From Durusdinium trenchii (lineage: Eukaryota; Sar; Dinophyceae; Suessiales; Symbiodiniaceae), in the NCBI GenBank assembly GCA_963970005.1, contig CAXAMN010008557.1, forward strand, positions 393,529-457,528: a DNA stretch of 64,000 nt, read 5' to 3'. The notes beneath the pieces are model-generated. The model made no database searches, was not told the DNA's origin, and saw only the letters and a program-made list of their open reading frames with translations. The position numbers and the translations under genes are program-made. This document shows positions 49,136 through 59,795 of the stretch, piece after piece; positions within the stretch are counted from its first letter, which is position 1; each line of letters opens with the position of its first letter.

Positions 49136-51286
49136 TATGTTTGCTCAATTCGCTATCTTGGCTAATGACACCAGATGTGACCATCCAATTTCTCGGCTCT
49201 CCCACTAATTTAAGCTGGCAGGTCGCCCACCTGCCAGCTTTTGGCCACGCCGCTTGGAGTGATGGATTTAGATCTCCCAGAAACACTGCGCCTCTTGGTG
49301 AATCCCACAGAATCTCAAAACACAGCTCATCTTGTTCCCATCTACCGATGGCTGGTTTCATCTGGATGATTTGGTCCAAGAAACTTTCTGCTTCGACCGT
49401 CTGCGGCCCATCAAGTCGGTGTTAGGATGTGTGTGTGAGAGGTCTCCCTTTGGGTTCCCGTGGGTCTGTGTGGAGATGCTCTGAGGTTGGAGATGCCTTG
49501 AGATTTTCTCCCCCGACTTGGCTGTGGCCATGGTGTCCAGAAAAGCCGGGAGGCTACAAAGACACACTCAGCGCATTTGTTGGCGAAGGCTGGCGATGAG
49601 CAGCTTTAGGAATGTCAAGGAATGCATGGCAATGGCGACTCCAAAAAGTCTTGCCAAATAACTTCCTTTTAAGAGCTGGTCCGTTCTAGATTCGTTTCAA
49701 GGAAGATGTTGCTCAACATGGGTCAGTGGCAAGACATGTCCTTAGCTAGTGTGAGTGTACAGGCCCAACGCCTGCCCACCCGCAGTACATGTCGTTTTCG
49801 CCCAAGGCGTCGACAGTATAGTTCGCAGAGTTGCTTGATTTTTATGTACAGATTCACTGAGAGAGGCATTTCCAACTCTCAGACCCTTGAGGCCTCGCAT
49901 TTTGGGCATTCAGGGGCCCCGGATCCCTGCAACCCTCACCTGAGCCGTTGGATTGGAGGGTTTGTTGCGCGGACAGATGTCTTGTGCGACCCGGGTAGCA
50001 ACCCCGGTGGGACGAGAGTCGAGCCGACCATCGTTCCTGGACCGAACCTGGCAAGCTCTGGGGCGAGATGGTTCCAGCACTTCGCTTGGTGACAGGGGAG
50101 CCATGTGTTGTTTGCACAGAAACTCAGTACATCTTGCGAAGTCTTTATGCAAGGAGTTGCGAATTGTACTGCTGATGGCTTCTCCTCATTTTTGTACAGC
50201 CACTGGCATTCAGGTCCTTGGGTGCAAACGGAGGGATTTAGGAAGAAAAGCAAAGACTTGCCGAGATGTTGTCGACCACTCAAGCACGATCACACCGGAG
50301 GGAAGTGGCTCAGCAATTCGATTCAGGGATGGGGTATCCCTGTATCCACATTGACATGGAACCCTGTGACAAAGCAGTTTCTGTTGCTTCACACTGCCAC
50401 TCTGTGAGTCAGATATTTATATTCTTAATTCACTCTTAATTTATCTTAATTTGGATCCAGAATCTTTGGGTTGTATGACCATGTATGACCTGAAGTCTAA
50501 AGGCGTTCACATGGGACGGCCATGTCCGATCATGAGTCAATTGGATCCCGCTTCCCTGGTGCCGTTCGACGCCAGGGCGAGCTGAAATGGATGCATGGAG
50601 AGATGCGCCAGGAGGCCGCTGACAGATTCGTTCAGAAAACATATTTTCTATTATTTTCTGGTCATGGATTCCATTGGACGCCCCTTAGCGCCGTCCCATT
50701 GCGGATCATATCATAACCATCCCGGACGCGATGCAACTCACTGTGCAAGGTGCAAGGGAGTTCTCCAAGTTGAGTATTCCTGATCGGATGTTATGTCACT
50801 GTTCGAGCAGCTGTAGGTCTTGCTGGAGATCTTGCCCAAGCAATTGAGCGAGGCTGCAGATCAGCTTCCTAGTGGCAACTAGCCACGAGGGATGAGCAAT
50901 ATTACATAATATGACAATCCAAACAAACAAAGTTCATGGGGTTGTTGAGCCAGGAGGGAGCAAGTGGTAGATTCCATGTGTGGCAGACCAAGGCACCCCT
51001 TGCGAAAAGTAGTTGTCCAGGAACTCAATGCTGCCAGATTTTCACAGCTTGGCAACCTGCCAAGCAGTGAGCCAGCAGTCCTTGAATCATTCCCAAACCT
51101 GGTATTGATTGGGCCAGTATTCAGCATGTGCTGTGTTTTGTATGTTTTGTCAACTCTTCAGGCAAGGACAAGCAGCTGTGTACTGGGAGAGATTTATTCA
51201 GGGACACTTGACACCCAAGTGGTAGCAAGATGTGGCAATGGCCAAATGCCAAGTAGTTTGTACATGTTTGTACAAAAAAACAGGAC

Positions 51287-51344
51287 GAGGCCATCGCTCT
51301 TAGGTTGGAGGCCATCGCTCTTAGGTTGGATGCCATCGCTATTC
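51287..51344 (-). repeat. 21-bp tandem repeat, GGAGGCCATCGCTCTTAGGTT unit
   Basis: Nearly three tandem units lie here. On the - strand the unit reads QPKSDGL in one frame and SNLRAMA in another, and stays open in both. Single or reversed copies occur at 23373 and 55506. Confidence 0.9.
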
Positions 51345-53304
51345 CAAGTGGTTTCCCAGTAGTTTGTACTGTGCAAAACCAGGTGAAACCTGCTGTGTGC
51401 ATTTCTGTGGGCTCCGGAACGAGGCAGTCCTTTTGGGTGTGAGGACATGGTCAAGCCGCAGCGGCCGAGGTTTCAGCTCATCTTAGAGGAGCCGGAAGGT
51501 GGCGAACCGGTCGGTCTTTGCGCTGACATGTGAAGCTAGCGACCGAAAGAAGTGTGAAAGTGTGTTTAGTTTAGTCCAATCGAGTTCGGATTTGTCGAAA
51601 AATACAGGTTGGTTTAGAAGCTGTATTGCACTTATTATAATCCCAAACAAATCCCTGCTATTTTGTATAGTAAATGTACGTATACTTAGATACTGTAATT
51701 GATAATAATTGTAAATGTGGGTACGTGCTGTGGTGGCTTTTATAAGAACCTGCGGCTCTTTGCTTGCTATCATTCAGAAAACGGTAGAACTTCGTGAGGT
51801 GGTGCTATGTTCAACCCGAATCACGACGGCTCAGAGGAGAAGCCAGCGACCTAGGCGCAGGTGGTTTAGGTGAACAGATTTTCGCTCTTTTGCGCAAAAC
51901 GAGAGAGAAAGCTCAGATACAATTCACCATGCAAGTGCTGATCGGTGTTCAGAATGACATTTTGGACCGCAAGCATCAAGCCCGCTGTTAGGGCATGAGA
52001 CAGGCCTTTTTCCATCAGCGATACGTTTCCCCTCGAAACATAGAGGAGTTGGGATGTGTATACGATTTTATGATTTTCCCGAGTTGCTATTACACTCTAC
52101 AAGACAAGCAAACCAGCATTGCAAAGCTACAGGGACTGCAAGCTATCCCCCACAAAACATGTGCCGGACAATGCACCGGGAACCTGTGAGCTGAACAAAG
52201 GTGCGCGCTGACGGTCACCATCCTCAACGAAAATGACGAGCTCACAAAGAGCGCCGTCGTCGATGGAGGGTTGATATGAGTCGAATATGAGTTGATACTC
52301 CCAGGCCACTGTGATAGTTCATGATGGTTCCAGATAGCTGTTGGCCCTCCCTTGTTTTTGCTGGGTTTCACCACGGAGCCGAATGAGGTTGAGGCCCGCA
52401 AGGTCAGAAAACACTAGCTTTGGGGGATTGGAGGGGGTAGACAAAGGGAGATACTGCTCCAACATGCACCAATCCTTGCGTCAGGAACATAGCTGCCATG
52501 CAGATGAGCCATTTTGTAGACAAGGCGCGTTTTCCAAGCAGATCGCCAGCACTGCACGGTCGCCTTTTTTCGTCGGGTGCCTTCGACGTTGTGTTGCAAG
52601 GATCCCAGCTGTAGGCCGATGAATTTGATTCCCCCAACATTGAAGATTCAGAACAGATTGGAGAAGCCTTCCGAGGTGATCAACATTGACAAGATGCGCT
52701 TGGGTGCGCATTCCTGGTACGAGGCCAGGTTCATTGCGCTGAGACACGCTTGTGTGTCCACTGTGGCGACTGTGTAGCCAGAAAACGGCCTGCCGTGGCA
52801 GACATCCTGGATTCTTTGTCTGAAAGGTCAAGTATTGATGAGCACCGGCGACATTGGTTGGCAGATCTAATATTGTTTCAACACATGGGCTGATGCTCAT
52901 GTCACCTGAGCAAATCCTTGGCTGTGGAATTCGCACTTGGCCTTGCTAGGCCATTGTGGCCTCGGTGTGTGATGTGACTGAAGATGGCGAAAGGCGCATG
53001 GTCAGATGGGCTCTAGCAACAAAGGAAGACCGGGGCGACCTATCACACTTGGCTCGCAAGGTTTGAGCTGCATTCTCCCTTTGGACTGACGGCTAGGCCC
53101 GGAAATGGACTTGCCTCAAAATACAGGACCCCCAAAGATCCCTGACAAAGAGGAACAGATAAGGAAACCAAGAATGACAGCAACATTAAGCATAGTAGTC
53201 CATCACAGATCGTGATCACTAATTAATTTTCTTCATGTTGGGTCCGCAGAAACGTGGGGGCCCCATGGGGGGGTGCTGATGGGTGCTGTTTGTTTCTTGT
53301 TCAG

Positions 53305-53380
53305 GGCCTCTACGATGGACTGGCTCTTGCACATCATCAGCATGCCATGGAAGTTCACGCTCTCCGTGCCGGGCATCCCG
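53305..53380 (+). CDS. NCX exon: segment leading into the second membrane half
   Basis: Bounded by tttcttgttcag and CCG|GTTGGA, this exon reads STMDWLLHIISMPWKFTLSV followed by PGIP. In NCX proteins the cytoplasmic loop ends with a D/W-x-x-x-H-x-x-x-x-x-W-K segment and a V-P-P/G stretch just before the helices of the second half, which is the pattern seen. Two other frames are also open, so coding frame rests on this resemblance. The alpha-2 repeat (GTSxPD and GSNxVNVFLG-like motifs) that should follow was not found before the kinase exons start at 55286. The exon is either the 3' part of the NCX gene starting at 1.7 kb or an orphan fragment. Confidence 0.55.
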
Positions 53381-55280
53381 GTTGGACCTCGCGTCGTGCG
53401 TGGATGGAGGTCCTTAGCCTTGCGTCGTGGCGCATTGTCCTGGAGCTTGAAAAACGCGTCAAACAGTTGCATATACTTGAGAGTTGACATACAATTGTAA
53501 TGTATTGCGATGTTTTGGGCTAGTCATTGTCCAGATGAGTTTGATCATGCCTCGCATTGTTTGCTTATTGTATTTGGCCTGTCGAGTCCAAGGGTCGGCC
53601 TTTGCGACAAGCAGACAGGTTACCAGGTTCGTGATGGCGCTGTATTTCTACTTGAGCAGCATGGACCGGACCAAATAGAATCTCTGACTGATACGGTGGG
53701 ATCTTATTTGATGGGTATATTATTTGGATACGTTGGCCAAACATCAGCTCTCCAGTATGTTAATTACCCTTCGCTTCGGGCAGTGGAAGAACTCCATCTT
53801 TGCCGCGACAGCTGAGCTGCTTTGTCTCAAGGGTTATGAGGTCACGCGAGAAGATCGTGTTTCCAGAGGGACCAATGACATTCTTCTTTGACCCGGTTTG
53901 ATGTCTCAAATTTAGGGTGCAATGGTTTAGTGTTTTTGTGAAAGATGGTGTCTCTGATTGAGACGAAGTGGAAAACAACTGCAGACCCCTGGATGCACAA
54001 GTTCTTTTCTGGATCAGGAAGACCGCTCCCCACACATCAGGATTCCATTTTGTGTTTGTCGGATATGAGTTCATAATGCAATGCCAGCAAAGTGAGTCAA
54101 CAAGAAAAGGGTGGCCTACAGACTTGCATCTTCATTAATGGCAGTTCTTGGGCAAAGCAGGGAAATTCAGGCGTCATTGGTTACACAGCTTTGACTGGCC
54201 ATCTTGGCCCCCACAATGCTGAGCTGGGGCGCTCCAGCGCTATCCCTGCCATGCAGGCAGGTGTTGCCTAGGTTGTTTGTTTGGTTTCCAAAACAGTTTT
54301 GCCTTTCAAGAGGTGTGCTCATTGGCACGTTGTCTCTCAAAAACAGACTGCACATTTGACATGGTGAGTTCGAGCAGCTCAGCCGGGGCATTTGGAACGA
54401 TTCAGCACTCCGAAGGCACGCTGGTCCGTTACAAAGACCGACAGCAGTGAGACTGTGGGACACTGAGCTGACCTCTTGAATGTGCACTCCCTGAAATAAT
54501 CATGGAAGTCGAAAACCACCTGTTTGTAGAGGAACGGGCCATTTTCATCCATTGTCCATTTTCAGTGAGTGCAACACTTGAATCACCTCTTCTGGGTGAA
54601 GCAGCAAAAGGTGAGTACCCCAGGAAGGGTTGATTCATGTTGATTCTTTGGACATGTGATTCGAGTGCTCCTCCGCTGATTCTCGATGTTTGCTGGATCA
54701 GTTTTAATTGTTTCCTGCTCTTATGCAGACCACCAATCTTGACGGTCTATATTCATTGAATTGTGTGTTTTTGTATCTTACTACAGTAGCTCATTGTGAG
54801 GCTCTGCGCCTTTGCTGGTTTTAGGCACCACCTGGATACTGTAATGTATTTGCCTCGTGCTTCAGTGCCCCACTTGAGGTTTGGGACAGATATGACCGGC
54901 AGGCGCAGTGGTAAGAAACACTGAGGGCTTGATATGGATTGATCATGTATGGCCCAGTATGGCCACGGCCACGTGAGTGTTCTGGCAACTAGTGTGGGAT
55001 CGGAGTGCCGCAAAGTGTTATGGGAGCTTAACCTGCTGCTAGATGCCAAATATGTGCCGAGAGCGCTCTGAGTACCCATAGCCGTGGTTCAGTTTGTCTT
55101 CTTCTTTGATGTTGTTTTTTGGATAAATGGTTTGGGTTTTGCATCAAAGCCAAGCACACTCTGATAAATCTAGATGTGAGGAATAACAATGATTGTTGAC
55201 AGTTAGGATGTTTAAGGAGATGTGATATGCCCATCCATAATCCATATGTCTATCCCTGTGAATCGGCCCAAAACGCCTTG
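53381..55280. other. Stretch without recognised gene
   Basis: A 101-codon open segment at 53510-53815 (LLEQHGPDQIESLTDTVGSY) has some coding character but no family match and no clear splice borders. Nothing else could be supported. Confidence 0.35.
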
Positions 55281-55478
55281 CTCAGGGCGGTCGCATTGGT
55301 GCCGGGGGCTTCGGCTTCGTTTACAAGGCGCAGAGCCGAGCCTCCAAAGAGATGGTCGCGGTTAAGGCGCGGTAGCTGGGGGACGAAATCCGTGCAGAAG
55401 ACACCAAGAAAGACTTGATGTGAACTGTTACAAGACGTTTTCAAGTTGTAACAGGTAAACTGTAAACTCTTCATAGTC

Positions 55479-55525
55479 TAGTAGCTTCTTGTTAGTAAAT
55501 TAGTAGCGATGGCCCTCCAAGCTAA
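55479..55525 (-). repeat. Fragment of the TAGTAGC modular repeat
   Basis: AGTAGCTTCTTGTTAGTAAA followed by TTAGTAGCGATGGCCCTCC fuses part of this family to the reversed 21-bp GGAGGCCATCGC repeat at 55506-55540. Confidence 0.75.
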
Positions 55526-55540
55526 TAGCGATGGCCTCCA
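55506..55540 (+). repeat. Reversed copies of the 21-bp GGAGGCCATCGC repeat
   Basis: AATAGCGATGGCCTCCA and AGTAGCGATGGCCCTCCAA are two reversed units, reading QANSDGL on the + strand. Confidence 0.8.
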
Positions 55541-55761
55541 CCTAGTACTAGCGTACAAAGCTAGGAGAAAGCTGGAACCTCAATGTTCCATCAAACCTCG
55601 ATGCTCCCAGGCTGTCCCGAAGTTGGACCTCAAGCGGGCGCCGCAAACCGCCCCTGAGCAGCTAGCACAGATGCGAAGGCCACTGCAGGGTGGGTGGATG
55701 GCTGGGTTGTCTACAGCCGCATACGGTGGGTAAATTGCGAACATGATTTCTTTGTTCCTGT

Positions 55762-55905
55762 AGTAACAGGTGCCACGCTTCTAGTAACAGGTGCCTTACT
55801 AGTAGTAACAAGAAGCTAGTAGTAACAGNNNNNNNNNNACAGGTGCCTTACTAGTAGTAACAAGAAGCTAGTAGTAACAGGTGCCTTACTAGTAGTAACA
55901 ATCTG
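55762..55905. repeat. Tandem TAGTAACAGGTGCC repeat interrupted by an assembly gap
   Basis: GTGCCTTACTAGTAGTAACA and AGAAGCTAGTAGTAACAG alternate, and the same sequence stands on both sides of the N run. It is a tandemised derivative of the TAGTAGC family. Confidence 0.92.
55829..55838. other. Assembly gap (10 N)
   Basis: Ten N bases lie inside a tandem repeat with identical flanks, so the true length is unknown and probably larger. Confidence 0.99.
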
Positions 55906-57211
55906 TGAAGACACTGATGTTCGAGAATCGAAGGTCCTCGAGTTTTTGTTGCAAGAGATGTATACTATCCCTGAAACAAACATGGAAGTGGACAAACCCC
56001 GTGTTTGTAAAGATAAATGGTCTTTCCAGGGGCCATTTGTCCACTTCCAGGGTAATTCTGAAGGTTTGGAGCTTGGCTTGATAGCTTGTATCTCGATGAT
56101 TTTTGTTGGTCTGCTGGTTTGGAACTTCTGCAGCATGGATCTGAGTCACCAGGCGTGATGCTCAGCGCCTCAACGAAGAGATCAAGATCATGAGGTCACG
56201 CGCTGCGGTTTGTGGGGCACTGCCAGAAGCAAACACTAGTATCATCTAGTATTAGTATGTATTAGTATTAGTAAGTAAGACATGTCCAAGCAATATTACA
56301 ATTAAATAGTCTCTATACATCGTTGCATGCAGAGCGTTGTTCCTGAATCCAAGTGTTTGGCGTTGTCTTAGGCAAGGCAGCAGGGGTTTGAAGCCTTAGC
56401 AGTAGCATCGGATAATTTCTTCTCACAGAAGCTACTGTATTGATATTGCGCATACTCCATACAATCACTGATGATTTGTAGGAATTGCACTTCTGGCCAC
56501 GGTAGAAACGGCCAAAGCCCGCCCTGTTGTTTGGCTGAGCCGAGCCTGCAGCGTATGTTCATCGTGTTTTATTGCGTGTTGAGCATGCTGTGTCTTTGAA
56601 CACCAGAGCGGAAACTGGTTGTCCCCTTGCTTGGTAGATGAGAAAAGAGCAAAGGCTTTGAGGTATACTGGTATACTGGTATACAAAGTCCTACAATGAC
56701 AATGTGAATCTCCCCAGAGCACAGGAGGGCAAGGGGTACAAGAAGCTGTTGTGTGAAGCGGCTTTTTTTTTTGGATTTTGGATATATAATATACGATATA
56801 TAGTATGTATTGTAATATATTATATAGAGCGCTCACGTCACTCAATCTTTACTTCTCCCCTGCCCCTCCAAGTGCTAACCCTTAGCTGAGTCGCATCTAC
56901 ACACACAGAGCCGAAAGGAAGACACCCGCAAGTTATTACCCTTTGTTTGCAGGTTCTTATGCCCACCTTCCGGCGTGTCTTTGGGACATGATGGTATCCG
57001 TAATGGTATACCAACACCATTTCATAGCCCCGGCCCCGAATACTACTCGTCCATGTCCCTTGTGGAGGCTCAAAAACCCGTCAATACCATGTTCCACACG
57101 AGTTCCACGCAAGTTCCACCGACGAGGATGTTAGATCACGCAAACATCGTTCAGCTCTTCGAGACCTTCGAGGTGCGGGGCAGAGCGGCGCATGGAGACG
57201 GATAGGATGAT

Positions 57212-57330
57212 CTGAGTAGCGATGCCCTTTGTTCCGTTCGTAGCGATGCCCTTTGCTCCTAGTAGCGTTCTTTTGCTCCTAGTAGTAAGGCCACGAGTCC
57301 CTAGTAGCTTCTTGTTACTAGTAAGAATGC
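57212..57330 (-). repeat. TAGTAGC modular repeat, copy in a kinase intron
   Basis: CGATGCCCTTTGTTCCGTTC and CGATGCCCTTTGCTCCTAGTAG modules are followed by TAAGGCCACGAGTCCCTAG and CTTCTTGTTACTAGTAA. It begins 40 bases after the exon donor at 57173, much as copy 2 hugs the exon ending at 13757. The - strand frame is open (KKLLGTRGLTTRSKR). Confidence 0.9.
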
Positions 57331-58847
57331 TCCTATGCTCACAAAAGATGCCATGAAAATTCCGGGGGTGATGACGGTGATGAAAGAATGAACACATGGC
57401 CCACATTGGACCCACATCCCACGTGTTTTGACCCAATTGAGAAATCATGGTTGAGGATCTCAGAACGACATGAATTGTGGGAGGGATGTTCTTAGAGTAC
57501 TTGTACAGTGCTTCAAGGCAAACATTTGCGATTCACGCTCACATCGGCGCAAAACAGATCAAAAAGAGGACACACTCAGCGATGGTCTGAGAAACAGAAG
57601 GGTGGGGTGGAGTTTGTTCAACATCGTCTCATGGTGCCGCTAAAGACCTTGACCCCCACGCCTTTTGCCTTCCTCCAGTCTACCACATGGCCAATTCACC
57701 GGCTTTTTGGTGCCGAACGCCCTGCACAGGATGCTGAGAATGTTTTCCTTGTCATGGAGCTCTGTAGTGGCGGCGAACTTCTAGGCACGATGGGTCGTGG
57801 GACCAAACGTTGGATCGCAGTGAAGCCGGAAGGTCCGAGGTGGATTTGACGTATGGAGATCACGATCAAGACATATCAGTATAGACTATGTGTTTTTTCC
57901 ATGTTTTTCCGCTTCACTGGCAAAAAAGCAGCGAACCTGACTGCACCAAGCGTGGACATTGAGGAGCACAAAACGGGGCGGACTTCTCAGATAGAGGTCG
58001 ATAGGCCAAAAAACCACCAAACTGCTCGTACTTGTAGCATCTTGTAGCCATTCATAGCCATGGTTTGCTGCATGGGTCCCTTCCGGGCACCGTTCGAGAT
58101 TGTGCAGGTTTCATCCTGGAGACTGGGTACCACAGTGAGTTGCAGGCAGCCAACATCATGCGCCAGGCAAACGGGCCGGACCGTTGACGTGATTGATGCG
58201 CAGGACTTTGTCCCCGGTCGCCGTCACTCCGTCGCCCAGCAGTCCAAAATCACAAACTGATCGACATTTCCACTCGAAGACCCTTTGGTGCAGGTCAACC
58301 ACAGCTCCTGTTCCTCGTGTTGTGGTCGATTCAAGTCAGTTGGACACGCATGATGCCTAATCACAGCGCCATGATGCCCCATGCAACCTTCGACTCATGC
58401 CAAGTAATCAGTTCACGCGCGTTCAGTCCTGCCTGGGCGAGGTCTTAGCCGCTGTTCGCTACATGCACTCAGTCCAAGTGTGCCACCGAGAGCCCCGACA
58501 GCAGTTGGTGTCCAAAAAAGTCAAGTCTTGGACTGTTGTGATGTTCTCGAGCATCCATCGTCATGGCAGATCAGCCGGTCAGATCCATCGTCATGGCTTG
58601 CTCAGGACTTGAAACATGCCAACACCCTGGTGATGAGCCAAGCTTCAATGAGCGAGAATGTGGTGAGTCCAAGCTGCAGGATGTGGGCAGACAGCTGCAG
58701 GTTGGTGGATCAAACAATCAACTGAAAGTTTGGGCGGTTTCAGCTATACAACTGACGTGCATGTTGCTGTCGAATTCAATTGGCATTGCACACTTCCCTT
58801 TTACACACACAACAGATAAAAGTGAAAAGAACACAACTCTGTATTGT

Positions 58848-58936
58848 CACGAAAGCTAGCACCAGCTAGCTGCTAGCTGGAGTTGTTCTTGATTTAGCTA
58901 GTGAGGGGGTGGAATCCTCAAGAGCGCCGCATCGCA
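58848..58936 (+). repeat. Dispersed repeat CACGAAAGCTAGCACCAGC, copy 1
   Basis: CACGAAAGCTAGCACCAGCT, then CTGGAGTTGTTCTTG, GTGAGGGGGTGGAATCCTC and GCCGCATCGC. A second copy with the same order of blocks lies at 62008-62088. This copy has an internal duplication of the GCTAGCTG element. Confidence 0.88.
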
Positions 58937-59532
58937 TGTGTCAACAAAGACGCGGACTTCGAGAAGACCACCCCTGCAAAAATGCTGCGCGGCAGACTGT
59001 GTTTGAGAGGATCAAGGTATGTTATCCGAGACCTTGGTCACAGCTGGGCCACACAAAAGCCTGGCGGAGCGTTCGCGCGTTCGCCAAGACCAGGTCCCCA
59101 GCGAAGAAGATCCGCCAGGAAGTCATGCGAAGTCCAAGACCCAAAAAGAGAAGCACGGGCCGGGGAAAGGAACAAACGCATGAAGAAAGGTCAGGAATCT
59201 CCGGGGAAGGCAGCTTGCCCACAGGGCCAATCCGATGGGACAGGTGCACCGCTACAACCCCAGACGCATGCGAGATGTGAGTTGCAGGTTGGTGACAAGG
59301 CCCGAATAGTGGCAAAAAAAGTCCAAATTCGATTGCAAGCAAGCCAAAGTGATCGCTGTGCTGTCACGCCATTAAGGTGCAAACGAACACAGGCAAGGCC
59401 TGTTCCCGGCAGATTTGAGGAAGCGTTGACCCCTGTACCTTGACAAGGGACCGAGCAGTGACTAGACAGGTGCAGTTTGGGTATGTTTGGGTGGATGTTA
59501 GGGTTTTTGAGTGGCGACCTCAATCGCAAGTG

Positions 59533-59795
59533 AGCCACGCTGAAAACTTCCCCCCGCGTAAGCTAAAACTGCGGTCGCGTAAGCTCTGCGTAAGCTTTCG
59601 CGTAAGCCAGACATTTCCAGGTTATGTCATATCGATGCTGCGTAAGCAAAGCCTGCAATGGCGTAAGGTGGCGTAAGCAGCGGCATAAGCAACACCCCCG
59701 CGTGGGCTGAAACTGCGATCGCGTAAGCGCCGCGTAAGTTTTCGCGTAAGGCAGTTCTTACGACATAGGAATCTATCAAGGTTTTCAGCATGGCT
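59533..59795. mobile_element. MITE-like element with terminal inverted repeats and target-site duplication
   Basis: A 263-bp element starts AGCCACGCTGAAAAC and ends GTTTTCAGCATGGCT, a 15-bp terminal inverted repeat with one mismatch. It is flanked by the direct repeat CAAGTG on both sides (59527-59532 and 59796-59801). Inside are about ten copies of GCGTAAG, arranged as two related halves (TCGCGTAAGCTCTGCGTAAG and TCGCGTAAGCGCCGCGTAAG). There is no transposase ORF, so it would be non-autonomous. It sits in an intron of the kinase gene. Confidence 0.75.

Larger units (their letters stand above)
47105..53304. other. Mostly unassigned stretch with isolated open segments
   Basis: Exon-like islands without family match include 48377-48460 (after ttccag: RAEARRLPVPSLSVRREAQR, then TGA), 49935-50092 (WIGGFVARTDVLC) and 50520-50640 (GELKWMHGEMRQEAADRF). 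An (AT)n microsatellite lies at 49098-49135 and a LQPNSDG-type repeat at 51287. None of the islands could be joined in phase to a recognised gene. Confidence 0.35.

Noticed and set aside
49141..49260. LTPDVTIQFLGSP-like segment as an NCX helix-6 exon
   Set aside because: The resemblance is short, the frame lacks the W-E-G stretch, and no splice borders fit.
59541..59556. AENF resembling the kinase K-P-E-N-F motif
   Set aside because: It lies inside the terminal repeat of the MITE-like element and one residue is lacking, so it is coincidence.
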